This document shows positions 18,306 to 28,383 of a stretch of DNA of 64,000 bases, piece by piece. The stretch is from Ruminiclostridium papyrosolvens C7 (GTDB taxonomy: Bacteria > Bacillota > Clostridia > Acetivibrionales > DSM-1351). Within the stretch, counting starts at the first letter, position 1; each line of letters begins with the position of its first letter. Location of the stretch: NCBI RefSeq assembly GCF_000421965.1, contig NZ_ATAY01000006.1:118245-182244 (forward strand). The letters are read 5' to 3'. Position numbers and translations under genes: made by a program. The notes below the pieces were generated by a model. That model did not search any database, was not told the DNA's origin, and was given only the letters and a program-made list of their open reading frames with translations.

Positions 18306-18352
18306 TTAAGTGTTAGTGGCCATTGAGTAAACTAATGGTTCGGTCAACTTAA
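18306..18352 (+). promoter_or_regulatory. Structured leader element before the chemoreceptor gene
   Basis: TTAAGT (18306-18311) pairs with ACTTAA (18347-18352), enclosing CCATT / AATGG (18320-18324 with 18334-18338) and single-stranded purine-rich flanks. It lies inside the predicted leader. I compared it by eye with c-di-GMP riboswitch classes and did not find their conserved cores, so I call it only a possible structured leader. Confidence 0.3.
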
Positions 18353-18440
18353 GTTATTCTAAAGTTTTACTTTTGGCATTTTAGTTTTATGTACTTTCCT
18401 ATAGGTTAATTTTAATAAAATTATAAGGGAGAAATGTACC

Positions 18441-20168
18441 ATGTTTAAACTAATGGATAATGCTAAAATAAGGGTAAAGCTTGTGTTATTGATATTTGCG
18501 ATGATTATTGGAATGGTTCTTGTTGGGAGTATGGGCTGGTTTCAAACCCGAAAGGCACAAAGAGCTCTTGACACCATGTATAATGATAATCTTAATCAGG
18601 TTGCAAGTCTAAGTAACGCCGGAACTGCTTTAATGACCGATTTTACAAATATCTTAAGGCTTATTGCGTCTGATAACACAAGTTATCAAATGGCTGTTCT
18701 AAGTGATATTATAGAAAAAGAGAAAAATCTTGATAATAGCATTAAAAAAATTTCTACTACAAATTTAGGTTCTGACGGAGCGAAGATATATACATCCATA
18801 AATGAGAACTTAACAGCATGGAAAGAAATCAAAAATAAAATTATTGAATTATCTACATCAGGTAACACCCCAGAGGCATCTGCCATCTACAGCGATAAAG
18901 GTGATACTGTATTTCGCAAACTTGAAGCCAATGTAACCAGCCTTATAAATGCCAACATAAAAGAAGCCTCGGTTGTTTATAAGAAAAGTCTTGATTCTGC
19001 AAGACAAGCATCCCTTTTTCTTATTATTTTGATAATAGCCGTATCGCTAGTCTGCATCATGATAGGAGTTATAATTGCCAGATCAATAACAGGTCCTATA
19101 TCAACTATTGTTTCCATTATCAGAAAAACAGCCGGTTTTGATTTGGTTTTTGATGAATCATACAATTCATTGATTAAGCGTAGGGATGAAATCGGGATAA
19201 TTATTAATTCCATATCGGATATGAGACACTCCTTGCATAATACTATTACCAAACTACACAATATTTCAGGTACCATGGCTGCAAATTCTGAAGAATTGAC
19301 TTCTTCTACTGCCGAGAGTACAAAGAGTATTAGTCAGGTAACCGCATCACTTGATGAAATCGCTAAGGGGAATGCCAACCAGTCAGAGGTTGTAAGCAAA
19401 ACCAGTGAGCATATTACAGAAATTGCAGGGCACATATCACAAGCCAATGATGCTACAACCGAAAATGAGAAAGCGGTAATACTATCACTTGAAGCCGTTT
19501 CGGAGGGCTATAATGCCATAGTATTAACGTCTGAAAAGGTACAGGAGAATATATCTGTATCTGAAGAGGTAAATAAGTCATTGTCAGACTTAAGCAAATC
19601 TATTATTAAGGTAGGTAGTATAACCGATGTAATAAACTCCATAGCGGCCCAAACAAATCTTTTGGCATTAAATGCCGCTATAGAAGCTGCCAGGGCTGGA
19701 GCAGCCGGCAAGGGCTTTGCAGTGGTCGCAGATGAAGTGCGCAAACTGGCTGAAGAATCCTCCTCCGCTGCTAAAGAGATTAATGCCATAATTCAGGCAA
19801 TAATAGCAAATAATGCTGTGACGTCACATAACATGGAAAGGGCAAAAGAACTGGAGGCCGAGCAGTCCTTTGCTGTTGACACTACAAAACGTGCTTTTGA
19901 TAAAATAAGAATATCTGTAGAAGCTATTGCAGATAAAACTAAAGAAGTATCTGAAATGTTAACTACAATCGATAAAGCATCCAGGGAAATTTCAAGCCAT
20001 ACACATGACCTGGCAACTTTAGCGGAAGAATCTGCGGCCAGTTCTGAGGAAATTTCAGCCTCAAGTCAACAGCAGCTTTCCGCAATGGAGATAATAGCAA
20101 AGGCTTCAAGTGATTTGTCCGGTATGGCTCAACAATTGGATAATGAAATCAATAAATTCATACTATAA
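18441..20168 (+). CDS. Methyl-accepting chemotaxis protein
   Basis: 575 residues. TM1 is at about 11-33, then a four-helix-bundle sensor (about 35-185, with few distinguishing residues), TM2 at about 190-213, a HAMP domain (214-270), and a methyl-accepting signalling domain. The conserved hairpin tip region reads [20 protein letters not shown] followed by [14 protein letters not shown]. It would couple to CheA/CheW, whose genes are not in this window. The ligand is unknown. A long leader and its own terminator indicate a single-gene unit. Confidence 0.95.
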   Translation: MFKLMDNAKIRVKLVLLIFAMIIGMVLVGSMGWFQTRKAQRALDTMYNDNLNQVASLSNAGTALMTDFTNILRLIASDNTSYQMAVLSDIIEKEKNLDNSIKKISTTNLGSDGAKIYTSINENLTAWKEIKNKIIELSTSGNTPEASAIYSDKGDTVFRKLEANVTSLINANIKEASVVYKKSLDSARQASLFLIILIIAVSLVCIMIGVIIARSITGPISTIVSIIRKTAGFDLVFDESYNSLIKRRDEIGIIINSISDMRHSLHNTITKLHNISGTMAANSEELTSSTAESTKSISQVTASLDEIAKGNANQSEVVSKTSEHITEIAGHISQANDATTENEKAVILSLEAVSEGYNAIVLTSEKVQENISVSEEVNKSLSDLSKSIIKVGSITDVINSIAAQTNLLALNAAIEAARAGAAGKGFAVVADEVRKLAEESSSAAKEINAIIQAIIANNAVTSHNMERAKELEAEQSFAVDTTKRAFDKIRISVEAIADKTKEVSEMLTTIDKASREISSHTHDLATLAEESAASSEEISASSQQQLSAMEIIAKASSDLSGMAQQLDNEINKFIL

Positions 20169-20181
20169 TTTTCTTACAAGA

Positions 20182-20218
20182 AATAGTAGCGGACTAATCA
20201 ACCGGCTACTATTTTTTG
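20182..20218 (+). terminator. Terminator after the chemoreceptor gene
   Basis: AATAGTAGC and GCTACTATT form a 9-bp stem followed by TTTTTT, 14 bases after the stop codon. Confidence 0.85.
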
Positions 20219-20486
20219 TTTTCAAAAAATCCTAATCGTTTATAATAGATAATGTCATCTATCTTTACTGGGTTTTACTTTATTATGTTAATGTATTACC
20301 ACTATCCATTGTTAAATGTATTAATACGTCTATCTGTTAATGCTTTATTATGTTAACGTATTATTGGATTAATGAATTAATGGGTATTTTTACCAAAATT
20401 TGTTCTTTGGGATTGTTTAGAATAAACAAAACCTGGAAACCCGCTTAAATACAATATTTTACAAGAATCAATATGTGAATAAATTA
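20219..20486. other. AT-rich intergenic stretch with degenerate repeats
   Basis: About 270 bases without a gene. It holds imperfect copies of a TTATGTTAA(T/C)GTATTA-type sequence at about 20282-20297 and 20347-20362, plus further TTAATG runs. No coding signal, tRNA or clear operator was seen. Confidence 0.5.
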
Positions 20487-20515
20487 TTGAACTTTCCTTC
20501 ATTTTAGTGTATAAT
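20487..20515 (+). promoter_or_regulatory. Sigma-A promoter of the opp operon
   Basis: TTGAAC (20487-20492), exactly 17 bases, then a perfect TATAAT (20510-20515). The start site would be about 210 bases before oppB. Confidence 0.65.
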
Positions 20516-20522
20516 TCGGCAT

Positions 20523-20722
20523 TATAAAGACATTTTTTGATATCTTATGCAAGTTGCACATCAATTTGTTTTCCCGAATGACAATGTCGTCATTAAGCTA
20601 TATTCAGATTGATTGTTTTTTTTGTGTCCAAATAGGTCTGTAATTATGTCCAGTAGCGATTGTTACTGGTATTAACTTTATTAATATATACTTAAAAAAG
20701 CCGCATTACATAATCGCGGTTA
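20523..20722 (+). promoter_or_regulatory. Long hairpin-rich leader of the opp operon
   Basis: After the promoter come several small inverted repeats: TTGAT...ATCAA with inner GCAA/TTGC (about 20537-20564), AATGAC / GTCATT (about 20577-20594), CCAGTA / TACTGG (about 20650-20669) and CCGC / GCGG (about 20701-20719), the last ending just before the TAGGAGG ribosome site. No known riboswitch core was recognised. Confidence 0.35.
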
Positions 20723-20733
20723 GGAGGTCTTTT

Positions 20734-21657
20734 ATGGCAAAATATATAATCAAAAGGCTACTGGTCTCGCTTTTGACTTTATGGATTATGTTCACACTTA
20801 CATTCTTTTTGATGCATTTTGTACCAGGTAATCCATTTATAGGTGAAAAGAAGATGACAGCCGAAATGTTAGCCAACCTAAATGCAAAATATGGTTTGGA
20901 CAAGCCTTTAGGGGTTCAGTATCTTAATTACGCAAAGAACGTGCTTCATGGTGATTTTGGACAGTCAATACAATTGATTGGTCAGGATGTAAAAGACATA
21001 ATAGCTCAAAAGTTCCCTTATTCACTCAGGCTTGGTATTTTCGCCAGTGCATTGGCAATGGTTATTGGAACTGTTCTTGGTGTATTGAGTGCACTTAAAA
21101 AGAATACTGCTGTAGACAGGCTCATTATGTTGATTGTCACCTTTGGAATTGCAGTTCCAAGTTTTGTTGTTGCTACTCTTAGTATGATAATTTTTGGTGT
21201 ACAGTTACAAATACTGCCTACAATTAGTGATTTAAGCACGATTTCCAGTTACATTTTACCGGGCTTTGCACTATCATTCTTTCCTCTGAGTTTTATAACG
21301 AGGCTTATGCGTTCGTCTATGCTGGATGTTATAAATCAGGATTATATCAGGACAGCTCGTGCAAAGGGTCTTTCAGACAAAGTTGTTATATTTAAACATG
21401 CCTTAAGAAACGGAATTCTTCCTGTAGTAACTTATGCCGGACCAATGGTTGCATCTGTTCTTACAGGTTCATTTGTAATTGAATCCATATTTTCCATTCC
21501 GGGTTTGGGAAGTACTTTTGTTACCAGCATCACGGGAAGAGATTACACTACTGTAATGGGAGTAACAATTTTCTTCGGAGCAATTCTTATATTAATGAAT
21601 TTCATCGTTGATGTAGTATACAGATTCGTTGATCCTAGAATCAACATTATCAATTAA
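20734..21657 (+). CDS. oppB: Oligopeptide ABC transporter permease OppB
   Basis: 307 residues, the usual length. Six transmembrane segments and the conserved EAA-type loop 'DYIRTARAKGLSDKVVIFKHALRNG' mark a BPD-type permease that docks on the ATPases. The N-terminal MAKYIIKRLLVSLLTLW is typical of OppB/DppB. It is the first gene of the oppBCDFA set, with a TAGGAGG ribosome site. It forms the membrane channel with OppC. Confidence 0.95.
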   Translation: MAKYIIKRLLVSLLTLWIMFTLTFFLMHFVPGNPFIGEKKMTAEMLANLNAKYGLDKPLGVQYLNYAKNVLHGDFGQSIQLIGQDVKDIIAQKFPYSLRLGIFASALAMVIGTVLGVLSALKKNTAVDRLIMLIVTFGIAVPSFVVATLSMIIFGVQLQILPTISDLSTISSYILPGFALSFFPLSFITRLMRSSMLDVINQDYIRTARAKGLSDKVVIFKHALRNGILPVVTYAGPMVASVLTGSFVIESIFSIPGLGSTFVTSITGRDYTTVMGVTIFFGAILILMNFIVDVVYRFVDPRINIIN

Positions 21658-21673
21658 GGGGCGGGTGACATTA

Positions 21674-22669
21674 ATGAACACTATAAATGATACAAAAGTT
21701 TTGGAAAAGAATTTATTTTTGCCTGCCACAGATGAGGAAAAGGCAACAGCTGAGATTATGCGTCCATCTGTTAGTTACTGGAGGGACGCATGGAACAGAT
21801 TAAGAGCTAATAAAGTGGCTACCGGAGCTCTCGTTGTTATTATTTTGATAATTCTGGCTGCTATCATCGGACCAATAATTTCTCCATACTCCTATGAGCA
21901 GATTATTGAAGGTCAGGAAAATTTAAAACCAAGCATGCAACATATATTCGGTACTGACAGTCTCGGAAGAGACCTGTTCACCAGAACAATGATAGGTGCA
22001 AGAATTTCTCTTGCAGTTGGTGTAGTTGCGGCAATAATGATATCAATTATCGGTATTATCTACGGTGCAATCTCCGGATTTTTTGGAGGTTGGGTTGATA
22101 ATATTATGATGAGAATTGTTGACATTGTATATTCAGTTCCAACTATACTTATAGTAATTCTTTTGCAGGTCGTATTAAAGAAACCTATTGACAGTTACAT
22201 TAAGTCAGGTCATGCACCTGCTTTTCTCAACAGTATGGGTGTTGGTCTTATAAGTATTTTTCTGGTAATGGCTCTTTTATATTGGGTGGATATGGCCAGA
22301 ATAGTACGTGGCCAGATTCTGGCGCTTAAAGAGCAGGAATATGTTCTGGCTGCGAAAGTACTTGGTGCAAGCAACAGGTCTATCATATTCAAACATCTGA
22401 TTCCTAACTGTATTGGTCAGATAATAGTTGTAACTACTCTCAAAATACCGGAAGCAATATTTACAGAATCCTTCCTAAGCTTTATAGGTCTTGGTGTATC
22501 ATCACCTATGGCTTCTCTGGGTTCTCTTTCTCAAACAGCCTTAAAGGGAATATATTCATTTCCTTATATGCTTATTTTCCCGGCAGCAGCTATCAGTGTT
22601 ATTATACTATCCTTCAACCTTTTCGGTGACGGACTGAGAGATGCTTTAGACCCTAGGATGAAAAAATAA
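21674..22669 (+). CDS. oppC: Oligopeptide ABC transporter permease OppC
   Basis: 331 residues. A cytoplasmic N-terminal arm precedes the first membrane span (about residues 50-72), then five more spans and the 'EQEYVLAAKVLGASNRSIIFKHLIPN' coupling loop. The HIFGTDSLGRDLFTR segment is typical of OppC/DppC. The ATG at 21674 follows GGGGCGGGTGAC and lies 16 bases after oppB. A longer reading would overlap oppB. Confidence 0.95.
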   Translation: MNTINDTKVLEKNLFLPATDEEKATAEIMRPSVSYWRDAWNRLRANKVATGALVVIILIILAAIIGPIISPYSYEQIIEGQENLKPSMQHIFGTDSLGRDLFTRTMIGARISLAVGVVAAIMISIIGIIYGAISGFFGGWVDNIMMRIVDIVYSVPTILIVILLQVVLKKPIDSYIKSGHAPAFLNSMGVGLISIFLVMALLYWVDMARIVRGQILALKEQEYVLAAKVLGASNRSIIFKHLIPNCIGQIIVVTTLKIPEAIFTESFLSFIGLGVSSPMASLGSLSQTALKGIYSFPYMLIFPAAAISVIILSFNLFGDGLRDALDPRMKK

Positions 22670-22788
22670 TTCTTTGAAATAATTGGAATGTTAGATTCGA
22701 AAGATACGGGTATATCTTAAATGATTACGGGATATACACTTTAGATAATTATTGGATGCCTTTTAAAGGGGCAGGTGAGGTAATTGCT

Positions 22789-23799
22789 ATGAATAATAAA
22801 CTACTAGAAATAAATGATTTAAAGGTCTCATTTTTTACCCCGGCAGGTGAAGTTAAAGCCGTCAGTGGAATAAGCTATTCACTTGAACCAGGTAAAGTTC
22901 TGGGAATCGTAGGGGAGTCAGGTTCAGGAAAGAGTGTTTCCTCTTATTCTGTTATCGGACTAATTGATAAGCCCGGAAAGATTGTAGGCGGAAGCATTAC
23001 ATTTGATGGTAAGGATGTTTCAAAAATGACTAAGCAGGAAAGGCTTCATGTTGCCGGAAATGAAGTAGCAATGATATTTCAGGACCCAATGACTTGCCTT
23101 AATCCTGTCTTTACTATAGGCAACCAGATTGCGGAGTCCCTTTATCACAAGTATGGAAGAATATCCAAGGAAGAAGTTAAGAAAAGGTCAGTGGAACTTC
23201 TATCTCTTGTAGGTATAAATGAGCCTGAGAAAAGGCTTTCACAATATCCGCATGAATTCTCAGGGGGTATGAGACAAAGAGCTATGATCGCTATGGCCCT
23301 TGCAGGCGCACCTAAGCTGCTTATTGCCGATGAACCTACGACGGCGCTGGATGTTACCATACAGGCACAGATTCTTGAACTCCTAAAGGATATACAGAAG
23401 AAAACCGGAATGGCCATTGTGCTGATTACCCATGACTTGGGAATCGTGGCTGATATGGCGGATGATATTATAGTTATGTATGGCGGAAAAATAGTTGAAC
23501 AGGGAACAGTTTACAGCATATTCAAGAACCCCCGTCATCCTTATACAAAAGGGCTTCTACGTTCATTACCTGACTTGAACGTTAAGGGTTCAAAGCTTAT
23601 TCCCATTAAAGGAAATCCAATTGATTTGCTTCACCTTCCTTCCGGATGTGCTTTTGCCCCAAGATGCGAGGAATGTTTGAAAGTTTGCATTAGCAACATG
23701 CCTGAAGCCTACAAGGAAGATGATGGTCATACTACTTCCTGCTGGCTGATGGATGAGAGGGCAAAAGAAAGTGTGGAGGTGCAGAATAATGGAAAATAA
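22789..23799 (+). CDS. oppD: Oligopeptide ABC transporter ATPase OppD
   Basis: 336 residues: Walker A GESGSGKS, Q-loop at FQDPMTCLNPV, signature FSGGMRQRAMIAMAL, Walker B LLIADEPTTALD and switch His in LITHDLG, then the C-terminal oligopeptide-transporter extension with several cysteines (CAFAPRCEECLKVC), as in Opp/Dpp ATPases that carry an iron-sulfur-like cysteine cluster. The ATG at 22789 has an AGGTGAGG site; it sits 119 bases after oppC. Confidence 0.95.
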   Translation: MNNKLLEINDLKVSFFTPAGEVKAVSGISYSLEPGKVLGIVGESGSGKSVSSYSVIGLIDKPGKIVGGSITFDGKDVSKMTKQERLHVAGNEVAMIFQDPMTCLNPVFTIGNQIAESLYHKYGRISKEEVKKRSVELLSLVGINEPEKRLSQYPHEFSGGMRQRAMIAMALAGAPKLLIADEPTTALDVTIQAQILELLKDIQKKTGMAIVLITHDLGIVADMADDIIVMYGGKIVEQGTVYSIFKNPRHPYTKGLLRSLPDLNVKGSKLIPIKGNPIDLLHLPSGCAFAPRCEECLKVCISNMPEAYKEDDGHTTSCWLMDERAKESVEVQNNGK

Positions 23800-24772
23800 A
23801 TCAACTCTTGTTGAAATCAGAAATCTGAAACAATATTTCACTATAAAGAACAGTGTAGGTAAAAAAGGATATGTAAAGGCTGTTGACAATGTTACCTTTG
23901 ATATTTATAAAGGTGAAACACTAGGCTTGGTTGGTGAATCAGGTTCAGGAAAAACCACTCTGGGACGTTCAATGCTGAGAATATATAATCCCACAAGCGG
24001 TACTGTAAAAATAGATGGTATTGATATTACAAAATTTCAGGGAAAAAAGCTGCTCCCATACAGAAAGAAAATGCAGTATATCTTTCAGGATCCATACGCA
24101 TCACTGGACCCGCGTATGACAGTATCAGATATTGTTGGAGAAGCATTGGATATACATGGTCTGGCAGGCTCCAAAAGTGACAGAGCAGATAAGATAAGAG
24201 AGCTTTTAACACTTGTTGGCCTTAATACAGAGCATGCATCCCGTTATCCCCATGAATTTTCAGGGGGTCAGCGTCAAAGAATAGGTATTGCCAGAGCAAT
24301 CGCAGTACAGCCGGACTTTATAGTCTGTGACGAACCCGTTTCGGCACTGGACGTATCTATCAGAGCGCAGATAATTAATACACTTGAAGAAATGCAGGAC
24401 AGGCTAAACCTCACATATCTGTTTATCTCCCATGACCTGGGTGTAGTAAGACATACATGTGACAGGGTTGGTGTTATGTATCTTGGTCATATAGTTGAAT
24501 TGGTTGAGTCTGAGGAATTGTACAAAAATCCGCTGCATCCATACACCAAAGCACTGCTGACAGCTATTCCCGAGCCTAATCCTGATACTGCAAAGAAGCG
24601 TAACCGTATTATCCTTAAGGGAGAAATACCTTCTCCGGTTAATCCGCCGTCAGGATGTAAATTCAGGACAAGATGTCCATATGCAAAAGATATTTGTTCT
24701 CAGAAAGTACCTGAATTGACAGACTGTGGCAACGGTCATTATGTATCATGCCACTTTGCGGGAAAGATATAG
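23789..24772 (+). CDS. oppF: Oligopeptide ABC transporter ATPase OppF
   Basis: 327 residues: Walker A GESGSGKTT, FQDPYASLDPR, signature FSGGQRQRIGIARAI, Walker B DFIVCDEPVSALD, H-loop FISHDLG, and the C-terminal CKFRTRCPYAKDIC cysteine segment. The ATG at 23789 follows GGAGGTGCAG and overlaps the last 11 bases of oppD in another frame, indicating translational coupling. It forms the heterodimeric motor with OppD. Confidence 0.95.
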   Translation: MENKSTLVEIRNLKQYFTIKNSVGKKGYVKAVDNVTFDIYKGETLGLVGESGSGKTTLGRSMLRIYNPTSGTVKIDGIDITKFQGKKLLPYRKKMQYIFQDPYASLDPRMTVSDIVGEALDIHGLAGSKSDRADKIRELLTLVGLNTEHASRYPHEFSGGQRQRIGIARAIAVQPDFIVCDEPVSALDVSIRAQIINTLEEMQDRLNLTYLFISHDLGVVRHTCDRVGVMYLGHIVELVESEELYKNPLHPYTKALLTAIPEPNPDTAKKRNRIILKGEIPSPVNPPSGCKFRTRCPYAKDICSQKVPELTDCGNGHYVSCHFAGKI

Positions 24773-24966
24773 ACGATTAAATTTTTCCATATTGCAAGGA
24801 AGTAATATATAAAAACTCGTATGCTCCGGTGAGGTCGACATTGGGATCATAATATAAAAAGTGCTGAATAAAACCTTTTTATTTACGAGAAAATATTCGT
24901 GTTGCAAAAATGGATTTTTGAACTATAAATATCTATTTAATAAAAAATAATAGGGGGTATGCAAAA

Positions 24967-26580
24967 ATGAAAAGAATATTAGCTCTTTTACTTTCACTGG
25001 CTACTATACTAACCGTATTTGCGGGCTGTGGAAGTTCTTCCAGCGATACTAAAGGCATTAGTGCAAGTATCGCATCAGAGCCAGCATCTATAGATCCTTC
25101 ACTTAATAAGTCTCTGGATGGCGGTACTTATATTAACTGTGCTTTTGAAGGTTTAACTACTTATGACAAAGAAGGTAAAATCGTTCCTGGAACTGCTGAA
25201 AAGTGGGACGTAAGCGCAGATAACAAAGTTTATACATTCCATATCCGTAAGGATGCCAAATGGTCAGACGGTAAAGCTGTAACTGCAAATGATTTTGTTT
25301 ACTCTTGGAAGAGAGCAATTGACCCTAAAACAGCTTCCGACTATGCTTATTACCTGTATTTTATTAAGAATGGTGAAGCTATCAACACTAATGGTGCTGA
25401 TATCAATACATTAGGAGTTAAAGCTATTAATGATAACACTCTCGAAGTAACTCTGGAAAATGTTTGCCCATTCTTTACTGAAATCGTAGCCTTCCCAACT
25501 CTTGTTCCTTTGAGAGAAGATGTTGTATCAAAAAATCCAGATAAATGGACTCTTGATCCAAAGACTTATATCGGAAATGGCCCATATGTTTTGACAAGTT
25601 GGAAACACTCATCAAAGCTGGTATTTGAGAAGAACGAAAACTACTGGGGCAAAGACACTATAGTTGCACCAAAGATTGAATGGTTGTTGATGAATGATAC
25701 AAATGCTATTCTCGGTGCATTTAAGAACAAACAGATATCTTTTGCAAGAAACATACCACATGATGAAATGCCTGCAGAGAAAGCTGCCGGAAATCTTCAG
25801 ATTTTACCACAGCTTGGAACTTACTACCTGGCTCTGCTTAACACTAAAGCACCATTTGATAACCCAAAGGTTAGAAAAGCAGTATCTCTTGCAATTGACC
25901 GTAACTACATTACTGAAAAGGTTAGAAAATCAGGCGAAACTCCTGCATCAGGCTTTGTACCATATGGTATAGCTGATGTTAGTCAATCACCTGACTTCCG
26001 TACAAAAGGTGGAGATTTCTACTCAGTAAAACCTGAAGATTACCAGAAGAATGTTGCTGAAGCAAAGAAACTCTTAGCAGAAGCAGGATATCCTGATGGA
26101 AAGGGTTTCCCAAAAGTAACCTATGGTTTAAGTACAGGTGCAGGTCATGAAGCCGTTGCTGAAGCAATTCAACAACAGTTAAAGACAAATCTGGGAATCG
26201 AAGTTGAAATTCAGGCTCAGGAATGGAATGTATTCCAGGAGTCCAGAAAGAATGGTTTGTTTGATATTGCTCGTGACGGATGGGTTGGAGACTACATGGA
26301 TCCATCAACCTTTATGGATCTTATAACTTCAAATAACCCTCAGAATGACTCAAAATATAAGAACCCTGCATATGACAAGGCAATAGCTGATGCAAAGAAA
26401 GAAACTGATCCTGCAAAGCGTATGCAATTGTACCATGATGCAGAAAAGCTTCTCATGGATGAAGCCGGAGTAGCACCAATATTCTTCTATACTGACCCAA
26501 TCGTTATAGATAAGAATTTACAAGGCTATGTAGTAACCAAGCTCGGATTTGTATATTTAAACTGGGCATCATTTAAATAA
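24967..26580 (+). CDS. oppA: Oligopeptide-binding lipoprotein OppA
   Basis: 537 residues, an extracytoplasmic solute-binding protein of family 5. The signal peptide ends at lipobox Cys21 (FAGC). The body has 'ASIDPSLNKSLDGGTYINCAFEGL' near the start and the usual DPKTASDYAYYLY region, and closest resemblance is to OppA rather than DppA. The gene lies 194 bases after oppF, so it may also be expressed from its own promoter. A strong terminator follows, which closes the operon. Confidence 0.93.
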   Translation: MKRILALLLSLATILTVFAGCGSSSSDTKGISASIASEPASIDPSLNKSLDGGTYINCAFEGLTTYDKEGKIVPGTAEKWDVSADNKVYTFHIRKDAKWSDGKAVTANDFVYSWKRAIDPKTASDYAYYLYFIKNGEAINTNGADINTLGVKAINDNTLEVTLENVCPFFTEIVAFPTLVPLREDVVSKNPDKWTLDPKTYIGNGPYVLTSWKHSSKLVFEKNENYWGKDTIVAPKIEWLLMNDTNAILGAFKNKQISFARNIPHDEMPAEKAAGNLQILPQLGTYYLALLNTKAPFDNPKVRKAVSLAIDRNYITEKVRKSGETPASGFVPYGIADVSQSPDFRTKGGDFYSVKPEDYQKNVAEAKKLLAEAGYPDGKGFPKVTYGLSTGAGHEAVAEAIQQQLKTNLGIEVEIQAQEWNVFQESRKNGLFDIARDGWVGDYMDPSTFMDLITSNNPQNDSKYKNPAYDKAIADAKKETDPAKRMQLYHDAEKLLMDEAGVAPIFFYTDPIVIDKNLQGYVVTKLGFVYLNWASFK

Positions 26581-26596
26581 AAACTAAGATAATGGC

Positions 26597-26634
26597 AAAA
26601 CCGCCCGGTTCATGATGAACCGGGCGGTTTTTTA
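26597..26634. terminator. Strong terminator after oppA
   Basis: AAACCGCCCGGTTCAT and ATGAACCGGGCGGTTT pair perfectly and are followed by a T run. Its left A run lets it also serve the convergent ferritin gene. Confidence 0.93.
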
Positions 26635-26647
26635 TTGAAATATAGTA

Positions 26648-27163
26648 TCACACTGTTTCTGCCGCAGGAGCTGTGTACACTCTGGTAGCAAGTTCCGCAT
26701 CCAGCATAAGCAAAGCATGAGGGTCGTTCTTTATTAACTGAAGTTTTCTCAGGACCTTGTCAACTGTTGCTTCTTCTTCAACCTGTTCAGTTACAAACCA
26801 CTGGAGAAAAGAATTTGTTCCGTGATCCCTTTCAGCCAAAGCATTATCTACCAGATTGTATATGGATTTTGTAACCTCTTGTTCATGCTTCAATGTATGA
26901 TCAAATATCTCCTCGGGATTATTGAATTTATCTTCGGGCTCATCTACCTGATATAATTTGACCTTTCCCCCTGCCTGAGTAATATAGTTGAAAAATTTCA
27001 TTGCATGATCGCGTTCTTCCTGAACCTGTACATGGAAAAAATTTGCAAATCCATCAAGATTCTGGTGTTGGAAATATGCTTCAAAACCAAGATATAAATA
27101 AGCAGAGTAAAATTCTTTCTGAACCTGTCTGTTTAATAAATCATTCATCTTTTCGCTAATCAT
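26648..27163 (-). CDS. ftnA: Ferritin
   Basis: 171 residues, a four-helix bundle of the non-haem FtnA type. Ferroxidase residues E17, E50 and H53 are visible, with the second-half 'WFVTEQVEEEATV' segment carrying the further Gln and Glu ligands. It oxidises and stores iron as a 24-subunit shell. A GGAGGATTACT-type ribosome site precedes the start. Upstream I saw no clear Fur box. It is a single-gene unit between opp and the dnaD-like gene. Confidence 0.95.
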   Translation of the reverse strand: MISEKMNDLLNRQVQKEFYSAYLYLGFEAYFQHQNLDGFANFFHVQVQEERDHAMKFFNYITQAGGKVKLYQVDEPEDKFNNPEEIFDHTLKHEQEVTKSIYNLVDNALAERDHGTNSFLQWFVTEQVEEEATVDKVLRKLQLIKNDPHALLMLDAELATRVYTAPAAETV

Positions 27164-27363
27164 AGTAATCCTCCTTAACCTCGAATAGGTTTTAGTATAA
27201 TATCCATTTGATAGTATGTTTATACCAACCTTTTTTTATAACAAAACAAATTATTCGTTTATTTTATAATTATTACTAATAAATTATCAGTCCTTTATAT
27301 GCTATAATTATATTAATATTATTATTTTAGTAATTATAATAAATAACGTTTACGGGAGTCAAA

Positions 27364-28350
27364 ATGTATTTTGAGGATTTCAAGTCATTACTTTACTCTG
27401 ACACGCTGGTGTCAGATATTTTTATCAGCCAGTATATGCCATCCATGGACAGTACATGTGTAAAGGTATATATTTATATGCTGTTCCTTTGCAAACATAA
27501 TAAGAAGGTAACCTCAGACGAACTTGCAAAAACTCTTAACCTGTCTCTGGATGAGGTTAAGTCTGCCTTGACCAACCTTGATAACCTGGAGGTTATCACT
27601 TGGGTAGAAGACAAAATACAACTCAGTGACTTAAAAGAAGCCGAAATACAAAGAATGTACAAACTAAAGTCAGTTTCGACACCTGAGCAAGCTAACGCAA
27701 ACTTTGAGAAGAACAAAAGCAGAAACAACACACTTGCCGCAATTAATTCAAAGTTTTTTCAGGGGCTTATGGCTCCGAACTGGTATCTGACTATAGATAA
27801 CTGGTTTACCATATATAAGTTTGATGAGGATGTTATGTATACCCTTTTTAAATACTGCCATGACAATAATACCTTCCACAAAAGTTATATAGAGGCAGTT
27901 GCAACAAACTGGCATAGAAGGGGTATTCAGAACTTTTTTGACCTTGAAAAGTACTTTGAGGATATGTCGCAAGTGCGTGGCATAAAAGGTACCATTATCA
28001 AGAAGCTTCGTCTTAGAAGGGCCCTGACAGAATACGAAAGTGAGTATGTAGAAAGATGGGTTATTGATTATAAGTACGGGTTTGATGTTATTGAATTAGC
28101 CCTGAAAAAAACCGTTGGAAAGACAAATCCTGACTTTAAGTTTCTTAACAGTGTATTAACCCGCTGGCATGACCTGGGACTGGTAACTGTTGAAGAAATA
28201 CTTGGATATGAAAACAGTATCAAGTCCCAGCCACAAGCAGGCCAGAGCACACAGAAAACTAAGCCTAAACAATCTCAAAGGGATAACTTTGAGCAAAGGG
28301 AATACGATGATGAATACTTTGAAAACTTTTTTACAAACACCTCAAAATAG
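27364..28350 (+). CDS. DnaD-domain replication initiation/primosome protein
   Basis: 328 residues. The N-terminal half looks like a winged helix (VTSDELAKTLNLSLDEVKSALTNL). Two related helical repeats follow: around 145-205 (LTIDNWFTIYKFDEDVMYTL...) and around 225-285 (YVERWVIDYKYGFDVIELAL...), the DnaD/DnaB_2 type that binds DNA and helicase loader. The tail is Gln/Lys-rich then acidic. It is followed 33 bases later by a DnaI/DnaC-type ATPase, the standard pair for helicase loading in clostridia. Confidence 0.88.
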   Translation: MYFEDFKSLLYSDTLVSDIFISQYMPSMDSTCVKVYIYMLFLCKHNKKVTSDELAKTLNLSLDEVKSALTNLDNLEVITWVEDKIQLSDLKEAEIQRMYKLKSVSTPEQANANFEKNKSRNNTLAAINSKFFQGLMAPNWYLTIDNWFTIYKFDEDVMYTLFKYCHDNNTFHKSYIEAVATNWHRRGIQNFFDLEKYFEDMSQVRGIKGTIIKKLRLRRALTEYESEYVERWVIDYKYGFDVIELALKKTVGKTNPDFKFLNSVLTRWHDLGLVTVEEILGYENSIKSQPQAGQSTQKTKPKQSQRDNFEQREYDDEYFENFFTNTSK

Positions 28351-28383
28351 GTAAACCACATAAAAGGATGAAAGAGGTAGTTT

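Noticed and set aside
18306..18352. c-di-GMP riboswitch before the chemoreceptor
   Set aside because: The conserved GEMM-I and GEMM-II core sequences were not visible; kept only as a generic structured leader.
20282..20362. Imperfect TTATGTTAA-GTATTA repeats as a CRISPR or operator array
   Set aside because: There are only two degenerate copies with AT-rich filler and no regular spacing.
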